Assembly (NCBI RefSeq): GCF_042646165.1
Contig: NZ_JBHRTC010000009.1
DNA length: 64,000 nucleotides
From: Microbaculum marinum
GTDB taxonomy: Bacteria > Pseudomonadota > Alphaproteobacteria > Rhizobiales > Tepidamorphaceae
Direction: 5' to 3' (one strand)
The notes beneath the pieces are model-generated. The model made no database searches. It saw nothing but the letters and a program-made list of their open reading frames with translations, and was not told where the DNA came from. Below, one piece after another: positions 17,465 through 26,208 of this stretch. The position numbers were made by a program, and so were the translations under genes. Position 1 is the stretch's first letter. Each line of letters starts with the position of its first letter.

Positions 17465-18505
17465 TCAGTTGGCGACTTCCTTCTGCCACCGCTCGGTCCA
17501 GCCCGGACGCAGTTTTGCGATCTCGTCGGTGTCCGGATACCAGAGATTGTCGTAGCTCTCGCCGAACGGGACGATCGCCTTGACCTTGTCGCTGAGCTCG
17601 ACCTTGGTGTTCACCGGGCCGGCGTACTTCTTCTCCGCGAAGCACTTCTGGCCTTCCGGCGACAACAGGACGTCGATGAACTTCATCGCCAGGTCCTTGT
17701 TCTTCGCACCCTTCGGGACGGCTACCGTCGGCTGGATGCCGACCGCGCCTTCCTTCGGATAGGCGACCGCGACCGGGACGCCCTTGTCGGCGGCCGAGCC
17801 GATGCGGTCGGGATACCACGGCGCCATCGCGATCTCGCCGCGCTCGAAGAGCTGCACGAGCTGGTCGGCCTGGGTGTAGAGCATGACGACGTCGGGCATG
17901 AGTCCCTCGATCGCCTCGAAGCCTGCATCCTGGGTCTCGAAGTCACCGCCCTTCATCTTGTTGACGGCGATCAGGAAATGCATGCCGGAGGTGCCGGTGA
18001 TGTCGCCGAGCGCGATCTTGCCGGCATATTTGGGATCGAACAGGTCGTTCCAGGACGTCGGTGGCGTGTCGACCATGTCCGGGTTGTAGCCTATGACCGT
18101 CGCCGCGGTCATGAAGTTGACGAACTGGCTGTCGGCGTCGAATGCCTGGCTGGCCACGTCGGGATAGTTGGAGAGGGTGGAAAAATCCACTTCCTCCAGC
18201 AGCCCTTCGCCCTTGATCTGCTTGGCGATCGAGATGTCCATGTAGGCGACGTCGATCTCGGGGTCGCCGGCGGTTGCCCGGATCTTCGCCGCGATGTCGA
18301 CCGAACTCCCGAAGGTCAGGATCGCCTCGGCGCCGGTCGCCTCCTCGAAGGCCTCGACGTGACACGCCTTGGTGTCGTCGCCGAACGACCCGCCGAAGGT
18401 GGCGATGACGAGTTCACCTTCCGCCTGGGCGGGTGCGGCAAATCCGGCGATCGCGCAGATGGCCGTGGCAGCGACGGCTGCCTTCAGATGTTGGTGTCGT
18501 TTCAT
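17465..18505 (-). CDS. ABC transporter periplasmic substrate-binding protein (PotD/opine-like)
   Basis: A 346-residue family 1 extracellular solute-binding protein. The signal peptide is residues 1-28 (MKRHQHLKAAVAATAICAIAGFAAPAQA) with an AQA cleavage site. The mature protein starts EGELVIATFGGSFGDDTK and has the hinge and pocket features of polyamine/opine-type proteins (WNDLFDPKYAGKIALGD; APWYPDRIGSA). A GGGAG ribosome binding site precedes the ATG. It is the first transport gene of a minus-strand operon, 45 bases after a MarR regulator gene, and is followed by ATPase, permeases, hydrolases and dehydrogenases. It delivers the operon substrate, whose identity is not visible. Confidence 0.9.
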   Translation of the reverse strand: MKRHQHLKAAVAATAICAIAGFAAPAQAEGELVIATFGGSFGDDTKACHVEAFEEATGAEAILTFGSSVDIAAKIRATAGDPEIDVAYMDISIAKQIKGEGLLEEVDFSTLSNYPDVASQAFDADSQFVNFMTAATVIGYNPDMVDTPPTSWNDLFDPKYAGKIALGDITGTSGMHFLIAVNKMKGGDFETQDAGFEAIEGLMPDVVMLYTQADQLVQLFERGEIAMAPWYPDRIGSAADKGVPVAVAYPKEGAVGIQPTVAVPKGAKNKDLAMKFIDVLLSPEGQKCFAEKKYAGPVNTKVELSDKVKAIVPFGESYDNLWYPDTDEIAKLRPGWTERWQKEVAN

Positions 18506-18550
18506 TTTGCTCTCCCTCTTTGTTGAGACTTCTGCCCGGCCGCGAGACGT

Positions 18551-19159
18551 TCAGGCCCCGCGCACGGAAACTTCCTCGATCCGCGGAGCGTCGGCCGCGG
18601 CGGGCGGCTGCAGCGCGGCCGTCGGCGCGCCGTTGAGCACCAGCATGCGGCTCAGCATCGCGGCGAGCTGCGTCTGTTCCTCCTCGGTGAACATCGCCAC
18701 AAGAGCGCGCTCCATGGCGGCATGGTCCCGCATGGCGCGGTCGGCCAGTTCGCGGCCCGAGTCCGTCAGCTCGACAATGACGCCACGGCCGTCGCGCGGA
18801 TCGGCAAGCCGTCTGATCCAGCCGATCGATTCGAGGCGCGACAGCAGGTTGGAGGTGCCGCCCGACGTCAGCAGCAGCGTCTCCTTCAGCCGCGACGGCG
18901 ACATCCGGTAGGGCGCGCCGCTGGCGCGAAGCGTGGCGAGCACGGCGTAGGAGGGATAGCGCAGGCCGTGGCGCTCGAGCGCGCTGTTGACCCCGCGAAG
19001 GATGACATCCTGCAGGCGGAGGATCCGGCCGACGATGGCCTTGCCGGAGCAGTCGATGTCGGGGCGCTCGTGGCGCCACTGGGCCATGCCCCTGCCGACG
19101 ATGTCGAAGGACGGATCGAGATCGTTCCGGGCCGGAGTCTCGCCGGTGCTGCCGTCCAC
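18551..19159 (-). CDS. MarR-family transcriptional regulator
   Basis: A 202-residue MarR protein with winged helix at about residues 65-135 (YPSYAVLATLRASGAPYRMSPSRLKETLLLTSGGTSNLLSRLESIGWI, then wing RLADPRDGRGVIVELTDSG). Extra N- and C-terminal stretches make it longer than the typical 140-150 residues. The start is a GTG with GGAGG 8 bases upstream. It is co-directional with and 45 bases from the ABC importer/amidase operon, so it is probably its first gene and local regulator. MarR proteins usually repress their own operon and release DNA on binding an aromatic or small-molecule ligand. Confidence 0.85.
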   Translation of the reverse strand: MDGSTGETPARNDLDPSFDIVGRGMAQWRHERPDIDCSGKAIVGRILRLQDVILRGVNSALERHGLRYPSYAVLATLRASGAPYRMSPSRLKETLLLTSGGTSNLLSRLESIGWIRRLADPRDGRGVIVELTDSGRELADRAMRDHAAMERALVAMFTEEEQTQLAAMLSRMLVLNGAPTAALQPPAAADAPRIEEVSVRGA

Positions 19160-19191
19160 GCCTCATGCCTCCGCATAGCTTCGGTTTTCGG

Positions 19192-19225
19192 TACCTTAGC
19201 TTTTGTTTATCTTTTTCGAAAGGTA
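19192..19225 (-). promoter_or_regulatory. AT-rich promoter/operator candidate of the MarR operon
   Basis: The 213-base gap upstream of the MarR gene holds an unusually AT-rich stretch for this genome. It is bounded by the inverted arms TACCTT (19192-19197) and AAGGTA (19220-19225), with a TTCGAA palindrome next to the second arm. It is the natural place for the promoter and MarR binding site. No unambiguous -35/-10 pair can be read. The remainder of 19226-19372, toward the MFS gene end, shows nothing I can support. Confidence 0.4.
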
Positions 19226-19372
19226 AAATCGCATGCGGGGGTTTCCGGGCGGGGTGCATCACCGGCAGGCGGCCCTCCGGGGACGGACGCTGGCGACCTG
19301 GAGCTCGAGGATCGGGAAAGGGGGAAGACGGCGGCCCGAGGGCTTTGGGGCGGGCCGGTAGTTACTATCCGG

Positions 19373-20836
19373 TCAGTCGCGCCCCTGCGGTGGTGCCGCC
19401 GCAACGGCTGCGGTCCTGATGTCGAGTTTCCGGCGCAAGACCAGCAGGGCGGCGAGCGCGGCGGTGCCCACGCCAAAGGCCAGCTGGGTGCATTCCACGG
19501 TCAGATAGCCCGTAAGATTCGACCCCGAAACATGGTCGGCGACCTCCATGACGAAATCGAAGACGTTCAGCCCGATTTCGGTTCCGCCGATGGTGGCCAG
19601 CACCAGCCACGTGCCGGCGGCAAGCTGCAGCGGAACCGGCATCCGGAACAGCGCGAGGACGAACAGGACCGGGGTGATCAGGCCGCTGCCGAAGCCCGCT
19701 ATCGTCCGGGTGGCGATGATGTAGCCGTCCCCGTAGAGCCACGGATAGGCGACGTAGCTGCCGAGCGCCACGATGGTCAGGCCGAAGCCGGCGGCCAGGG
19801 CGAGGCCATACAGGCGCCGGTACATCAGCCCCGCCGCCAGGGCGGTGCCGACCACCTGGCCGACATTGCCGATCGCGGTCCGGTTGCCGATCATCTCGGA
19901 GGAGACCTTGTCCAGCTCGGTCAGGAGCAGGACCTCGTATTCGGCGGTCGTCGGAATCTGGTAGAGGAACAGCAGGACAGCGGCGGCAGCGAAACCGGTG
20001 ACGGCGTAGGGCTCCACCGAGATGATCGGCATGTCGGCGCTGCGCAAACGCTTCACGGCGAAAGCGGTCGCGGCGATCGTCGCCACGAAGGCGACCACGA
20101 CCTCGATATCGAACCAGGAGCGGAGGCTTCCCCAGGCGGTCCAGATCTCGAACACGACCAGGGCCAGCACGACGACCGCGATTTCGCTGAACGGCGGCGC
20201 CGGGTCCGGCCTGGACTGCACTTCACACGCGAAGACCCTGCGGTCGAGCAGCGACAGGGCGCACAGGATCGCAAACAGCAGCGGCACCAGAAGCGCCGAC
20301 CACCAGTCCAGATACTGAAGCAGGATGCCGCCGATCAGCGATGCGACGACGAAACCGACCGGGAGGCCGGCCGACCATGCCGACTGCAGCGACCGCCGGG
20401 CGTGGGAGTCGGCCGGGGTCGCGTCGTTCAACAGCGTCTGCGTGATCGGCGAGGGAACGGCGACGAGGAAGCCCAGTACCGCCGCGGACGCATACATGAC
20501 GACGGTGGTCGGAAGTCCCGGCGGCAGCCAGGAGGCGAAGACCACGCCGGCGGCGAGGTAGGCGAGCGTCAGGAAGATGGTCAGCAGGCTCGACGTCCGT
20601 ATGCCCCAGCCCGAGATCAGGCTCGGCAGGATGATCACGGCGAGCAGGTTGCCGAAGACGACGCACTCGAACAGGATCGACAGCCCGATCGAGCTCAGGC
20701 CGAGTTCCTCGCCGATGGCCGCTTCGGCGACGAGCAGCCCTCCGAGCAGGCTGGAGCGCAGGGCCGGGCCGGCGAAGACCAGCAGCCAAGTGGCCGGCGA
20801 AGGCGGGGCGGGCCCGGAAATCGACGCCGACCCCAT
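19373..20836 (-). CDS. MFS-type transporter
   Basis: A 487-residue polytopic membrane protein with roughly 12-14 hydrophobic segments, resembling the 14-helix drug:H+ antiporter-2 branch of the major facilitator superfamily. It has ESxxF-like helix one (LLVAEAAIGEELGLSSIGLSILFE), a motif A-like loop (SLISGWGIRTSSLL) and motif C-like glycines (VLGFLVAVPSPITQTLL). Specificity is not readable. The ATG at 20836 is chosen; a GTG at 20845 is equally possible and neither has a clear ribosome binding site. It follows the exported Kelch-like gene on the same strand after 89 bases that include a strong hairpin. Confidence 0.65.
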   Translation of the reverse strand: MGSASISGPAPPSPATWLLVFAGPALRSSLLGGLLVAEAAIGEELGLSSIGLSILFECVVFGNLLAVIILPSLISGWGIRTSSLLTIFLTLAYLAAGVVFASWLPPGLPTTVVMYASAAVLGFLVAVPSPITQTLLNDATPADSHARRSLQSAWSAGLPVGFVVASLIGGILLQYLDWWSALLVPLLFAILCALSLLDRRVFACEVQSRPDPAPPFSEIAVVVLALVVFEIWTAWGSLRSWFDIEVVVAFVATIAATAFAVKRLRSADMPIISVEPYAVTGFAAAAVLLFLYQIPTTAEYEVLLLTELDKVSSEMIGNRTAIGNVGQVVGTALAAGLMYRRLYGLALAAGFGLTIVALGSYVAYPWLYGDGYIIATRTIAGFGSGLITPVLFVLALFRMPVPLQLAAGTWLVLATIGGTEIGLNVFDFVMEVADHVSGSNLTGYLTVECTQLAFGVGTAALAALLVLRRKLDIRTAAVAAAPPQGRD

Positions 20837-20854
20837 CGCCGTCACGACGGGAGA

Positions 20855-20880
20855 GTGGCCGGCACCGGAGCGCCGGCCAC
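20855..20880 (-). promoter_or_regulatory. Stem-loop between the Kelch-like and MFS genes
   Basis: A perfect 9-bp inverted repeat (GTGGCCGGC / GCCGGCCAC) with an 8-nt loop sits just ahead of the MFS start. Lacking a T-run, it is more likely an RNA-processing or attenuation element than a full terminator. It overlaps the region where an MFS ribosome binding site would be expected. Confidence 0.55.
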
Positions 20881-20925
20881 GATCCGTTCAATCGGCACGA
20901 AAGAGATCAACGATCCGTCTTTCGC

Positions 20926-22389
20926 TCATTGCGGGGTGAGGACCACCTCGAAGATGATGTTCGACGCGACCGAGTTGCCGAAATTCGGCGCGTCGGCGGC
21001 GATCCCGCCGAAGATGCGGCCGACCACGACGGGCTCGTTGCCGTGCATCCGGCGAAGGGCGGCGAGATCGACCATGCCGTTCGACGTGGTCGGCGTGGCC
21101 GGATCGATGAACATCTCGGCTTCCGCTCCGAACAGCAGTTCCTTGCCGTCGGTGCTCATGATCGTCGGGAACTCGCCGACCAGCACCTGCTCGTACCTGC
21201 CCTTGCGATCGCGGACGACCGAGGTGATGTCGTTGATGAACGGGAAGTTCGTGTCTTCCACGAACTCGCCGGTCTCGCTGTCGTAGTAGACGTAGCTGAT
21301 ACCGCCGAACAGCACCGAGTGGCTGGATTTGGTCCTGCGGTCCCAGATCGCAAGATAGGCGCAGTCGTAGCCGTTCATGGCCTGCTTGAAGGTCCGGCTG
21401 GCGTCGGGGTTCGCCATCTGCGGGCTGGCCTCCTCGCCGAACTCGACAGGAACGGTGAAGATGCCGTCGGTCAGCGTGAACACGCCGGCGAGGGCGGCGG
21501 CCTTCTCGATCGTCTTGCCGCGCTTCATCTGCAGGAACGGCACGAGCGTGTAGTCGCGGCGGCGGTAGTCGGTCGGGTTGGGCTTCTTTGGATCGCGGCG
21601 GACCTTCCGGATCGCCACCTTGCGGCCATTGTCCCTCAGCTTGAAGCTGCGGAGCTGGGTCGTGTAGACCTGATTGGCGTCGGGATCGCCATAGCCGCCG
21701 TCGAACAGCTGCCCGAAGGCAAGCACGGTGCGGCTGCCGATCTGGGTGACCTGGCCGCCGGTCACCTTCAACACGCCGCGCGACGTCTGACGGATGATGT
21801 CGGCGAGATCCTTTACCTCGATGCCGAAGACGGGCTCGCGGCGCACCCATGCCACGGTCTGCAGCAAATCCAGGGCGGTCAGCGTGTCGAAGGTGACGAA
21901 GTTCTCCTGCGTCTGCGAATAGCCGTAGCCGCCGATGACGTAGAGCGTGTCGCCGATCTGCATCTTCTCGGTGGCGGTCGACGACAGGGCGTCGATCTGG
22001 TCCTGGGTGAGCGAGGAGTCCGACAGCTTGCGCGACCAGCGCTCCCCGGAGACCGGATCGATGACCCAGATGCGCCGGTTCTGGCGGCGCGGCGGAAAGT
22101 TCTTCAGCCCGCTGTTGGAAAAGCCGTGCAGGCCGTTCGTGCGGCCGCCGAGGATGACCCACAGACCGTGGGTCTGGCCGAAGGCGAAGCTCTGCAGTGT
22201 GGGCAGTACCTGGGACGAATCGACCGCCCGCAGTTCAATCGAATAGGGCAGGCCGGCCGCGTCGGTCGAGACCTCAGAGACGGTCGGGGTCTGATTGTCG
22301 GCGCGGGCCGGCTGAGCGTCGATGCCGGCAAGCGCCAGGGTCGCCAATCCGAAGAAAAGCGCCCTTCCTCCAATACAAGCGAATCGCAT
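20926..22389 (-). CDS. Exported Kelch-like beta-propeller protein, function unknown
   Basis: A 487-residue protein with signal peptide (MRFACIGGRALFFGLATLALAGIDAQPARA) and an RBS GGAGGAG ahead of its ATG. The body shows repeated hydrophobic strands ending in paired glycines: LWVILGGRTNGLHGF (about 77), LYVIGGYGYSQ, VLAFGQLFDGG, SVLFGGISYVYY and VVVGRIFGGI. This spacing is typical of Kelch or galactose-oxidase-type propeller blades. No catalytic motif is recognised. The gene is divergent from a Tat-exported small subunit/GMC dehydrogenase operon; a periplasmic or surface partner of that system is possible. Homology beyond the fold is not claimed. Confidence 0.65.
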   Translation of the reverse strand: MRFACIGGRALFFGLATLALAGIDAQPARADNQTPTVSEVSTDAAGLPYSIELRAVDSSQVLPTLQSFAFGQTHGLWVILGGRTNGLHGFSNSGLKNFPPRRQNRRIWVIDPVSGERWSRKLSDSSLTQDQIDALSSTATEKMQIGDTLYVIGGYGYSQTQENFVTFDTLTALDLLQTVAWVRREPVFGIEVKDLADIIRQTSRGVLKVTGGQVTQIGSRTVLAFGQLFDGGYGDPDANQVYTTQLRSFKLRDNGRKVAIRKVRRDPKKPNPTDYRRRDYTLVPFLQMKRGKTIEKAAALAGVFTLTDGIFTVPVEFGEEASPQMANPDASRTFKQAMNGYDCAYLAIWDRRTKSSHSVLFGGISYVYYDSETGEFVEDTNFPFINDITSVVRDRKGRYEQVLVGEFPTIMSTDGKELLFGAEAEMFIDPATPTTSNGMVDLAALRRMHGNEPVVVGRIFGGIAADAPNFGNSVASNIIFEVVLTPQ

Positions 22390-22569
22390 GGTTCTCCTCC
22401 CATTTGTTCGTCTACCGGTTACGGTATGCCGGATCGCCGCGCAACGCCGTGACCTGCCGCCGATGACCGGCGTGGCGGTACGGGTTGTCGGCGACCGGTG
22501 CGGGTGTATGATCGGGGGACGGGCCATCGGCCCGCTTCGGTTCACGCAGCCGGTGAATGAGGATACGCC

Positions 22570-23046
22570 TTGTCTGACAAGGGCGAAAGACAGTCGGGCC
22601 ACCCCGACCGCCGAACTGTCGTCGCCGGACTGGCCGCGTTGCTGGCTGTTCCCGGATCGGCGATTTCGCTGTCGGAAGCCGCCGCTGCGGGAGGCAACTG
22701 GACACTGGCCACGCAGATCATCACCGGCACGCAACTGCCCGATCCCACCGTCCTGTCGCTCGCCGTCGAAGCACTCGAGCACGAAGTCGGCCTGGACGTG
22801 GTCAATCGGCTTCATGCCGCGATCCTGAAACGCGACGCGGCCGACATCGTCGAGCCGTTCGAGGACAGCGAGGTCGAGGCGGCCGCCCGCCGGTTCGTCG
22901 AGATCGTCTTTACCGGCGAAATGACCCCGGGCAATACGGCCGGATATCACACGGCGCTCGCATGGCGCGTCCTGCGCTTCACGAAGCCGCCGAGCGTGTG
23001 CGGGCCGGACATGGGGTGGTGGAACAAACCGCCGGCAATCGGCTGA
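22570..23046 (+). CDS. Tat-exported small subunit of a FAD-dependent alcohol/sugar dehydrogenase complex
   Basis: A 158-residue protein with a twin-arginine leader (DRRTVVAGLAALLAVPGSA, residues 13-31). Its mature part is like the small subunits of membrane-bound sorbitol/gluconate dehydrogenases (FAD-SLDH / gluconate 2-dehydrogenase subunit 3). Such subunits are secretion chaperones that carry the leaderless flavoprotein through the Tat pathway. A TTG start is chosen because GAGGA lies 6 bases upstream and the leader begins right after it. The next gene, 24 bases downstream, is a GMC flavoprotein without its own leader, exactly the expected partner. Confidence 0.75.
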   Translation: MSDKGERQSGHPDRRTVVAGLAALLAVPGSAISLSEAAAAGGNWTLATQIITGTQLPDPTVLSLAVEALEHEVGLDVVNRLHAAILKRDAADIVEPFEDSEVEAAARRFVEIVFTGEMTPGNTAGYHTALAWRVLRFTKPPSVCGPDMGWWNKPPAIG

Positions 23047-23070
23047 CGGCCGCACTGGGAGGAGGAAACG

Positions 23071-24696
23071 GTGACGGGAGAGGCAGACCTCGCCGCCGAC
23101 GTGGTGATCGTCGGCTCGGGCATCGCCGGCGGCCATGCCGCGTTCAAGCTGGCGGGCGCCGGGGTCAAGACGCTCGTGCTCGAGGCCGGTCCGCATCTGA
23201 GCCGCAACGAGGCGGTGTCGAACTTCGTGAAGAATCCGGAGAAGGGGCCCAACGCTCCCTATCCCTCGGTTCCCTATGCGCCGCATCCGGTCGACGGCAA
23301 GGAAGACGACTTCTACGTCCAGGGCGGACCCGATCAGTTCGTTGGCTCATACACGCGCATCCTCGGCGGGACGACCTGGCACTGGACCGGCTTCGCCGAC
23401 CGCCTCCGCCCGGCCGACTTCGAGATGCGCACGCGCTACGGCGTGACCGAGGACTGGCCGATCACCTATGACGACCTCGTCTCCCATTACCAGGAAGCCG
23501 AGAACATGTGGGGCGTGGCCGGCGACCCGGACTACGACTGGGGGTCGCCGCGGCTGGAGCCCTATCCGCAGCCGCCGATCCCGTCGAGCTACATGGACCA
23601 GCAGGTCGAGGCGGGGCTGCGCAAGGTCGGCCTGCACATGGCGCAGTTCTCGCACGCCCGCAACTCGGTGCCGTTCGACGGCCGGCCGCCGTGCTGCGGC
23701 AACAACACCTGCGTGCCGATCTGTCCGATCCAGGCCAAGTACGACGGGTCGGTCCACACGCTGAAGGCCGAGGCGCTCGGGGCGCGGATCGTCACCAAGG
23801 CGCTTGCCACCAAGATCCTCGTCGACCCGGACAGAAAGGTCACGGGAATCCGCGTCCGCCATCCCGATGGAAGCGAGTCCGTGGCCACCGGCAGGATCTA
23901 TGTCATCGCCTGCCATGCGATCGAGAACCCGAGGCTGCTGCTCAATTCCCGCAGCGAGACGATGCCGAACGGCGTCGCCAATTCGAGCGGCATCGTCGGA
24001 CGGTACCTGCTGAGCCAATGGAACCAGGACGTCTACGGGCTGACCGAGAACCCGGTCTATCCCTATCGCGGTCCGCAGCAGACCTCCGGCATCATCGAGT
24101 TCCGCGACGGCGAATTCCGGCGCGAGCGCGCCGCCGTCGGCACCTCCTTCATGAACGACGGCTGGTCCGGCAACCAGGACGCGGTGAAACTGGCCGGCGA
24201 ACTGGCCAGGCAGGGCTATCGGGGCCACAAGATGATCTCGGCGCTGCGCGAGCAGATTTCGCGCCATCTGCGCCTGAACTCGTCGGCGGAGACGCTCGGC
24301 GATCGCGACAACCGCATCGAACTCGACGACAGCCTGCTCGACAGCGCCGGCATCCCCCGGCCGAAGGTGTACTTCAAGGTCGACGACTACACCAAGAAGG
24401 GCCTCGCCTATGCCGCCGACGCATCCAAGAAGGTGCTGAGGGAACTGGGTGTGAAGGACATCAAGACGGACCAGCCGTACCTGTCGAGCGCGATCATCGG
24501 CGGAACGACGCGGATGGGCAAGGACCCGAAGACGTCGGTCGTCGACACCGACCTGCGGTCGCACGACCACTCGAACCTGTTCATCCTGGGAACCAGCACG
24601 CATATCACCTGTCCGGTCAACGCGCCGACCCTGACGGTTGCCGCGAACGCGCTTCGGGCTTCCGAGAAGATCATGCAGGACCTCGGCACGCCATGA
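23071..24696 (+). CDS. GMC-family FAD dehydrogenase, catalytic subunit with Fe-S-type cysteine motif
   Basis: A 541-residue glucose-methanol-choline oxidoreductase. The FAD-binding motif VVIVGSGIAGG is at residues 11-21, GGTTWHW at about 99-105, and the C-terminal catalytic region is GTSTHITCPVNAPTLTVAANAL. C208, C209, C214 and C218 (PPCCGNNTCVPICPI) reproduce the CC-x4-C-x3-C pattern that holds a 3Fe-4S cluster in bacterial FAD glucose dehydrogenase. That predicts electron transfer to a cytochrome rather than oxygen. It has no leader and is probably co-exported by the small subunit encoded upstream. It starts at GTG after GGAGGAAAC. The substrate (alcohol or sugar) is not readable. Confidence 0.85.
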   Translation: MTGEADLAADVVIVGSGIAGGHAAFKLAGAGVKTLVLEAGPHLSRNEAVSNFVKNPEKGPNAPYPSVPYAPHPVDGKEDDFYVQGGPDQFVGSYTRILGGTTWHWTGFADRLRPADFEMRTRYGVTEDWPITYDDLVSHYQEAENMWGVAGDPDYDWGSPRLEPYPQPPIPSSYMDQQVEAGLRKVGLHMAQFSHARNSVPFDGRPPCCGNNTCVPICPIQAKYDGSVHTLKAEALGARIVTKALATKILVDPDRKVTGIRVRHPDGSESVATGRIYVIACHAIENPRLLLNSRSETMPNGVANSSGIVGRYLLSQWNQDVYGLTENPVYPYRGPQQTSGIIEFRDGEFRRERAAVGTSFMNDGWSGNQDAVKLAGELARQGYRGHKMISALREQISRHLRLNSSAETLGDRDNRIELDDSLLDSAGIPRPKVYFKVDDYTKKGLAYAADASKKVLRELGVKDIKTDQPYLSSAIIGGTTRMGKDPKTSVVDTDLRSHDHSNLFILGTSTHITCPVNAPTLTVAANALRASEKIMQDLGTP

Positions 24697-26180
24697 CCGC
24701 CGCCAGGCATAACCCAAGGCGGCCGGCGCTGCGTCTCGCTGCGGGCATCGCGGCCGTCGCCGCTCTGACCGCCGCGGCGGCCGGGCCTTCGCCGGCCGCC
24801 GACATCCGGTTCGACCCGAACGCGCCGGTGAAGATGTCGCCGGAGGTACCGGCCGACGTCGATCCGTCGATCCGCGACGGGTTGCTGGAGGACGGCAAGC
24901 TGCTGATGGCGCACCGGCTGTTCGAGCAGCAGCAGTGGGCGGCCTTCATCGCACTGAACTGGCCGGTGGACGAGAACGGTTCGCCGCGCCAGGCGGTCGG
25001 CGACGAGGGCGATCCGGCCTGGTCGGAATGGACGGAGACCTACCAGATCTTCAAGCCCGGCGGCGCCGAGCCCGACCCCTGGGGCGCCGACAAGCGCCAC
25101 GTGCCGATGGTCGACAAAGTGCAGGATCCGCTGCCGGGCGACTCCGGCCCCGTCGGCTATCCCGATCTCGGCGACTCCGACGCGCGCGTGCTGCACAATC
25201 TCAGCGCGATCCAGAAGCTGAACGTCGTCACGGAGAGCGACCAGGCGTTCTCGTTTTCCGTGTTCGACCAGTACGGCAAGCCGGCCTACTACGAGAGCCT
25301 CGTCAACAAGGTCGAGTACGACTTCATCGTCGACAACAAGCTCTACGAGGCGGGAGGGCTCGCCAACTACATCGCCGCGAACGGCAAGCTCAGCTTCCCG
25401 GCCGGCAGCTTCCAGGGCAACCGGTACGGCGCCATCGAACTGAAGGTGGCGTGGCGGGTGCTCGATCCCTCGAAGGACGATTTCTCCCGATACCTGACGC
25501 AGCCCGGCTATGTCGTCAGCGGCGGCGATACGCCCAAATGGGTGGCGGTGACGCTGGGTCTGGTCGGTTTCCACATCGCCCAGAAGACGGAGACCTCGCC
25601 GCAATGGATCTGGTCGACCTTCGAGCACATCGACAATGTCGAGGCCGACTGGTTCCACGAGATCACCACCGCTGACGGGACGAAGCGGATGCTGCACCCC
25701 AGCTTCAACGACCCGATGTGCGAATGGTGCCCGGTCAACGTTCCCGTCGCGCCAGACGAGAACGGCCTACGCCGCACCCAGGTGACGCGCCTGGTGCCGA
25801 TCCCGAAGGCGCTCGCGGAGATGAACGCGCGGGTGCGCAAGGCGCTCGCCGACGCAGGCTCGCCGCTGCAGTACTACGAGATGATCGGCGTCCAGTGGCC
25901 GACCAAGCCGGAGGTTCCGGCCCAGAGCGGCTCGGAGTTCCCGGCGTCGGTGGTCGACGTGTCCGGCGGCGTGCCGCTGATGAACTACCTGGCGAACTCG
26001 GTGATGGAGACCTTCTCGCAGGTCGGCAACCTGCCTGCCGACCAGCAGCCGCGGTCGGTATCCACCAGTGACCGCATGGTGTTCGGGACCGGAAGCTGCA
26101 TCGGCTGCCATTCCAGTTCGCCGTACGACTTCTCGTGGATCATGACGAAGGCGCAGCCGAAACAGCTCGAACTGGAATGA
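24693..26180 (+). CDS. Exported single-CxxCH protein, probable cytochrome c partner of the GMC dehydrogenase
   Basis: A 495-residue protein with a signal peptide (hydrophobic LAAGIAAVAALTAAAAG, residues 15-31) and one heme-binding motif, CIGCH, close to the C-terminus in GTGSCIGCHSSSPYDFSWI. An additional CEWC pair lacks the histidine. The long N-terminal part (about 430 residues, rich in W, D and Y) is not recognised. Its start overlaps the GMC stop by ATGA, so it is very likely the electron acceptor or a scaffold of that dehydrogenase. The low number of hemes for its size is unusual. Confidence 0.65.
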   Translation: MTAARHNPRRPALRLAAGIAAVAALTAAAAGPSPAADIRFDPNAPVKMSPEVPADVDPSIRDGLLEDGKLLMAHRLFEQQQWAAFIALNWPVDENGSPRQAVGDEGDPAWSEWTETYQIFKPGGAEPDPWGADKRHVPMVDKVQDPLPGDSGPVGYPDLGDSDARVLHNLSAIQKLNVVTESDQAFSFSVFDQYGKPAYYESLVNKVEYDFIVDNKLYEAGGLANYIAANGKLSFPAGSFQGNRYGAIELKVAWRVLDPSKDDFSRYLTQPGYVVSGGDTPKWVAVTLGLVGFHIAQKTETSPQWIWSTFEHIDNVEADWFHEITTADGTKRMLHPSFNDPMCEWCPVNVPVAPDENGLRRTQVTRLVPIPKALAEMNARVRKALADAGSPLQYYEMIGVQWPTKPEVPAQSGSEFPASVVDVSGGVPLMNYLANSVMETFSQVGNLPADQQPRSVSTSDRMVFGTGSCIGCHSSSPYDFSWIMTKAQPKQLELE

Positions 26181-26208
26181 GCGGGAAGGCGGGGAAGCTG
26201 CCCGGTCG

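Noticed and set aside
22390..23286. N-terminal extension of the Kelch-like gene to 786 codons
   Set aside because: The extension would overlap the divergent Tat-subunit and GMC genes and put the clear signal peptide in the middle of a protein. The ATG at 22389 has a strong ribosome binding site.
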